Assembly (NCBI GenBank): GCA_017642965.1 | Contig: JAEPOJ010000006.1 | Location: 1-64,000 of the forward strand | DNA from: Phycisphaerales bacterium | GTDB taxonomy: Bacteria; Planctomycetota; Phycisphaerae; Phycisphaerales; UBA1924 | DNA length: 64,000 nt | Reading direction: 5' to 3' | Shown here: piece by piece, positions 60,979 through 64,000 of the stretch | Layout of the letters: every line of letters starts with the position of its first letter | How positions within the stretch are numbered: the first letter of the stretch is position 1 | The notes under the pieces: model-generated | The model's input: only the letters and a program-made list of their open reading frames with translations | Told to the model about the DNA's origin: nothing | The model's database searches: none | Made by a program: the position numbers and the translations under genes

Positions 60979-61599
60979 TCAGTCATCGCTGGGCGTGGGG
61001 CGAGGGTTGATCATGCTCGTACGCAACGCGAGGAGGGCGCGCGAGCCGGGCGCCCCCAGATCCCCGAGGTCCATGACGATCACGCCGCCCGGCGCGGTGG
61101 TGTACGCGGTCGTGAAGACGAGCTCGCTCGGGGTCTGCGACGAGTCAACCTCGGCATGGCTGATCTCGAGCGCTACACGCAGGACGTACTTGTCCTTAAT
61201 CTCGATCACGCTGGGCGAGATTGCCGCGTCGAAGATCCGGTCGCCGAGCTTGACCGACAGGTGCCCCGACTCTGCGTGCTGCACCAGCATCGCGGGTGTG
61301 CGCACGTGGGCGCCCCCGCTCGAGCGTAATCCGTCGGCCTGTGTCATCAAGGCCCTGAAGGCGTTGTCATCCATGGTCTCGCCGGGCATGGGGAGCGACG
61401 CGATCGGTGCGCTCGTCTGATCGCTCTCGATCAGCACGGCCTGCACCAGGATCGAACGAGGATCGTTGTTGATCCCCTTGATCGCGTCGTAGCTGCGCGA
61501 GATGCCGCCGCCCATGAGCGACCCGATGATGAACGAGAACCCGCCGGCGATGATGACGAACGCGAGGGTAAACTTGGCGAGAGGGATAGCCTTGGACAT
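60979..61599 (-). CDS. Membrane-anchored hypothetical protein
   Basis: 206 residues. An N-terminal anchor (FTLAFVIIAGGFSFIIGSLM) is followed by a soluble domain beginning NNDPRSILVQAVLIESDQTS, reminiscent of secretin N-domain or short-domain strands, and beta-rich segments (HLSVKLGDRIFDAAISPSVI, KYVLRVALEISHAEVD). No catalytic motif. It lies between the HExxH protease and a dockerin gene, so an envelope role is likely. Confidence 0.65.
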   Translation of the reverse strand: MSKAIPLAKFTLAFVIIAGGFSFIIGSLMGGGISRSYDAIKGINNDPRSILVQAVLIESDQTSAPIASLPMPGETMDDNAFRALMTQADGLRSSGGAHVRTPAMLVQHAESGHLSVKLGDRIFDAAISPSVIEIKDKYVLRVALEISHAEVDSSQTPSELVFTTAYTTAPGGVIVMDLGDLGAPGSRALLALRTSMINPRPTPSDD

Positions 61600-61806
61600 G
61601 CGTGTCTCCTGTGCGTTGGGCGGCTCCCGCGGCGCTCAAGGACATCACATGAATCGCGCCGAGGGAGGAGCGCGTGTTGCGGAGTTGTACGCACGCGAGC
61701 GCGCAGGGTTTGCGAGAATTCGTTTCAACTGAGGCGTGATCGAAAAAAACCGCCAGGCACGACGCCGAGCTGCCGGGTGTGATCGGGAACAACTTCTCGG
61801 GCTGCC

Positions 61807-63360
61807 TTATGGGCAGCCGGCGCCGTACGCGCTGAGGAAAACGCTGACATCGAAGAAGTTCAGCACGCCGTCGCCGTTGAGATCCGCGACGCACGGCTGC
61901 TCGCAGACCGCCGTGTCGCAGTCGGTGCCGTCACCCAGGTAGGTCCCGCCGACCGCGATCGCAACCGCTTCGCTCAGCACCGCGCACCCACCATCGGGCA
62001 GACAGACCGCGCCGACCGGGTCGCCGACGATACCGCACCCGGAGAGGTTCGACGCGATCAGTGATCCGGTGTAGTTGAACTCGTCGGGCGAGTTGTCACA
62101 CAGCGTCGAATCCGAGTACACCGCGACCCCTGCGCTCTGGACATAGAACCCACCACCCTCCGTGCCGGCATGGTTCTCGTTCATGTCGCAACGCTCAAGC
62201 ACGGCGGTCTGCTCTTCGATGTGGGCACCCCCGCCCGTGCCCGTCGCGGTGTTGTTGGTGAACGGGCAGTCGGTCAACGTCGCGCCGTTGCCTCCGATCC
62301 ACGCGCCCCCGCCGTTGCCGCCCGCGATGTTGCCAGTGAAGCTCGTGTTCTGGATGTCGATCGTCTGATCCGTCCAGAGCCCGCCGCCATTGCCCGCTGT
62401 GTCGTTGTCCTCAATCGTGCAATCAGTGACGAGCCCGCCCGAGCCCATGGCGACGCCGCCGCCGTTGCCAAGCGCCGTGTTGCCCGTGATGCTCGATCCG
62501 CTGATCGAAGAATCGGTGCCGATGAAGACCCCGCCGCCGTTGGCGTCTGTGTGGTTGCCTGCAATGGTCGAGTTGGTGATCGTAAGCCCTTTGATCGCGT
62601 TGATCGCGCCCGCGCCGCTCGTTGCGGTGTTCATCATGAACTGGCAGTCGTCGAGGACGGTGCCCTCGAAGCTGTGCGTGATTGCGCCGCTCGTCACACC
62701 CGAGTTGTTCATAAATGTCGAGCCGATGATGCGGTGTGTGACATTGATGCTCGAATCGAAAAACAAGAGTGCGCCAGCACCCTCGCTCGATGTGTTGCCA
62801 TCGAACACACAATCGATGATATCGAGGCCCTCATCGTTGTTGGACAGGGCCCGGACGCGTATGGCCCCGGCATCGCCGCCGCTGTTGCCGACGAATGTGC
62901 ACCGGATCATCGACGATTCACGAACCGGAAGACTCAACACGCCCGCGATGGTCCCGGTGTTGTTGACGAATGAGCAGTCCACAAAGCTGAAGTCATCGAC
63001 CCCGATCCCGCTGGTGTAGACCCCGCTGGTCCCTGAGCCGTTGGCGAAGGTGAGCTGCTCATAGGTGACGAAGGTATTTCCCGACTGGTTGATGAGGACC
63101 TGCGCACCGCCGCCATCGATCGTGGTGACCGCCGCGCCATCAACGCCGCGGATCGTCAGGTCCTTGCCCAAGATAGAGATCGGCGCGTATGTCCCTGCCG
63201 AGACAAGGATCACATCGCCGTCCGTGGACGCGTCGATCGCGGCCTGGATGGTCGGGTACTCGCCCGGGACCAGCCGGTCGGCGCCGGACGCGACGCTGCT
63301 GGCGAGCAGCAGAATTGACACAAGGGTAAACCTACAGGTTCTCATATCAGCCATGGACAT
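61807..63360 (-). CDS. Right-handed beta-helix protein with single dockerin half
   Basis: 517 residues; ATG 63360 has GAGG 9 nt upstream. After the signal peptide (LLLASSVASGAD) comes the parallel beta-helix opening YPTIQAAIDASTDGDVILVS, then many GNGGG-type turns (NTALGNGGGVAMGSGGLVTD, FTGNIAGGNGGGAWIGGNGA), as in polymorphic outer-membrane-type passengers. The C-terminal domain has Cys pairs (CLPDGGCAVLSEAVAIAVGG), then a single dockerin half (ADLNGDGVLNFFDVSVFLSA) ending GAGCP. Function unknown; adhesion or polysaccharide binding is plausible. Confidence 0.88.
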   Translation of the reverse strand: MSMADMRTCRFTLVSILLLASSVASGADRLVPGEYPTIQAAIDASTDGDVILVSAGTYAPISILGKDLTIRGVDGAAVTTIDGGGAQVLINQSGNTFVTYEQLTFANGSGTSGVYTSGIGVDDFSFVDCSFVNNTGTIAGVLSLPVRESSMIRCTFVGNSGGDAGAIRVRALSNNDEGLDIIDCVFDGNTSSEGAGALLFFDSSINVTHRIIGSTFMNNSGVTSGAITHSFEGTVLDDCQFMMNTATSGAGAINAIKGLTITNSTIAGNHTDANGGGVFIGTDSSISGSSITGNTALGNGGGVAMGSGGLVTDCTIEDNDTAGNGGGLWTDQTIDIQNTSFTGNIAGGNGGGAWIGGNGATLTDCPFTNNTATGTGGGAHIEEQTAVLERCDMNENHAGTEGGGFYVQSAGVAVYSDSTLCDNSPDEFNYTGSLIASNLSGCGIVGDPVGAVCLPDGGCAVLSEAVAIAVGGTYLGDGTDCDTAVCEQPCVADLNGDGVLNFFDVSVFLSAYGAGCP

Positions 63361-63519
63361 CGTTCAGACCTCTCTGCAGGATCAGATCTCATGGCGGCAC
63401 GATCCCGGCGTGACGCCCACACTCCAGTAGAAGCGACAACCGGTCTCTCAGCGCCCGAAAAGCGAGAGAACCGCTGAAAAAGCGGTGCAACACGCTTCTC
63501 ATCTGGGTTATGTACCCAT

Positions 63520-63545
63520 AAAAAAGACCCGCACCATGGCGGGTC
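63520..63545 (-). terminator. Terminator of the partial dockerin gene at the right edge
   Basis: GACCCGC (63526-63532), loop ACCATG, GCGGGTC (63539-63545). An A-run at 63520-63525 becomes U-tract on the minus strand. Confidence 0.85.
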
Positions 63546-63570
63546 GGTTGATTCCAGTTGATCAGTGTGG

Positions 63571-64000
63571 TCACGGGCAGCCGGCGTTGAATGCAACCAG
63601 GAACGCGGATACATCAAAGAAGTTCAGCATACCATCGTTGTTGTAATCCACGCTCAGGTCGCTCGCGTTGTAGCGGGCGAGGAACTCCGAGACATCGAAG
63701 AAGTTCAGCTCGCCGAACGGCTCCGCGAGGTCCGCGTCGTTGCATGCGCCACCGAGCGAGAGGATCGCCATGCCGTCGCCGATCGGGGCGGAGACCACGA
63801 GCGTGTTGCCGTCGTCGCTGCTGGCCAGCGCTGATGGGCCGACCCCGAGCACGTACGCGTCGAGGTTGGCGTAGGTGTCCGCGTCCATGACGAGGATGGT
63901 GCCGTTCTGTGACATCGAAAAACCGTCGGGGCCACCAAGGGTCGTGCTGACGAGCCCGTGCGCGATCCGCACGGTGTTGGTCGCCTCGTCGTAGCTGAGC
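63571..64000 (-). CDS. C-terminal part of a propeller protein with dockerin (5' end outside window)
   Basis: The frame is open to the right edge (the sequence before the internal GTG reads LSYDEATNTV). The visible 143 residues contain propeller strands (GPSALASSDDGNTLVVSAPI, TILVMDADTYANLDAYVL) and a double dockerin: DADLAEPFGELNFFDVSEFL, calcium residues lost, then VDYNNDGMLNFFDVSAFLVA, ending NAGCP. The degenerate first half is nearly identical to that of subtilase paralogue 2. Confidence 0.85.
   Translation of the reverse strand, partial: LSYDEATNTVRIAHGLVSTTLGGPDGFSMSQNGTILVMDADTYANLDAYVLGVGPSALASSDDGNTLVVSAPIGDGMAILSLGGACNDADLAEPFGELNFFDVSEFLARYNASDLSVDYNNDGMLNFFDVSAFLVAFNAGCP

Noticed and set aside
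61735-61775. Terminator after the beta-helix dockerin gene
   Set aside because: An A-run is present but no stable stem next to it could be drawn.

Overview
The window is GC-rich (roughly 65%), densely coded bacterial DNA. It looks like a chromosome segment from a planctomycete of the class Phycisphaerae. The main reasons are at least twelve secreted proteins ending in the same 'GC-type' dockerin (FFDVS-x-FL ... N-x-GCP at the extreme C-terminus), an unusually long SecE, and several planctomycete-style orphan proteins. No cohesin, rRNA, CRISPR array, integrase or transposase was recognised.

Layout. 1-11.1 kb holds housekeeping and accessory genes: a pentapeptide-type membrane protein, a UbiA-family prenyltransferase, a GbsR/MarR regulator, a helix-turn-helix membrane protein, a 3D-domain protein, and a tightly overlapping operon gmhA / RimB-like protease / RimK-like ligase with an RCK_C domain / AstE-like zinc hydrolase. 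11.2-15.7 kb is a compact phage-like module: an S24 repressor diverging from a translationally coupled set that encodes an HTH regulator, an ABC-ATPase fused to a GNAT domain, a small protein and a terminase large subunit. No portal, capsid or integrase is present. 15.7-33.3 kb is mixed: small membrane proteins, an extremely acidic protein, a hybrid histidine kinase, a pseudopilin, FdxA ferredoxin and truncated haemoglobin beside a Fur-box-like palindrome, an M42-like peptidase, a CNNM/CBS protein, PPK2, a TPR lipoprotein, LemA plus an M48 protease, an acyltransferase, and an XRE/membrane-protein pair.

34.3-37.9 kb is the translation and secretion block, transcribed on the minus strand as tRNA-Thr, tuf, rpmG, tRNA-Trp, secE, nusG. 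It ends in a strong terminator, and rplK does not follow. From 33.4 kb to the right edge, apart from that block, almost every gene encodes an exported protein. Eleven complete genes and one cut by the window edge carry GC-type dockerins on very different modules: two subtilases, FG-GAP propellers, a lactonase-like propeller, a glycosidase-like barrel, right-handed beta-helices and a DUF1028 domain. A TetR gene with a perfect palindromic operator candidate and a large HExxH zinc protease lie in this region.

The strongest leads are the capsid-less terminase/ABC-GNAT module and the GC-dockerin export system. The latter includes a degraded dockerin tail left behind the stop codon of the first gene. 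All functions are inferred by reading the sequence; no database search was run.
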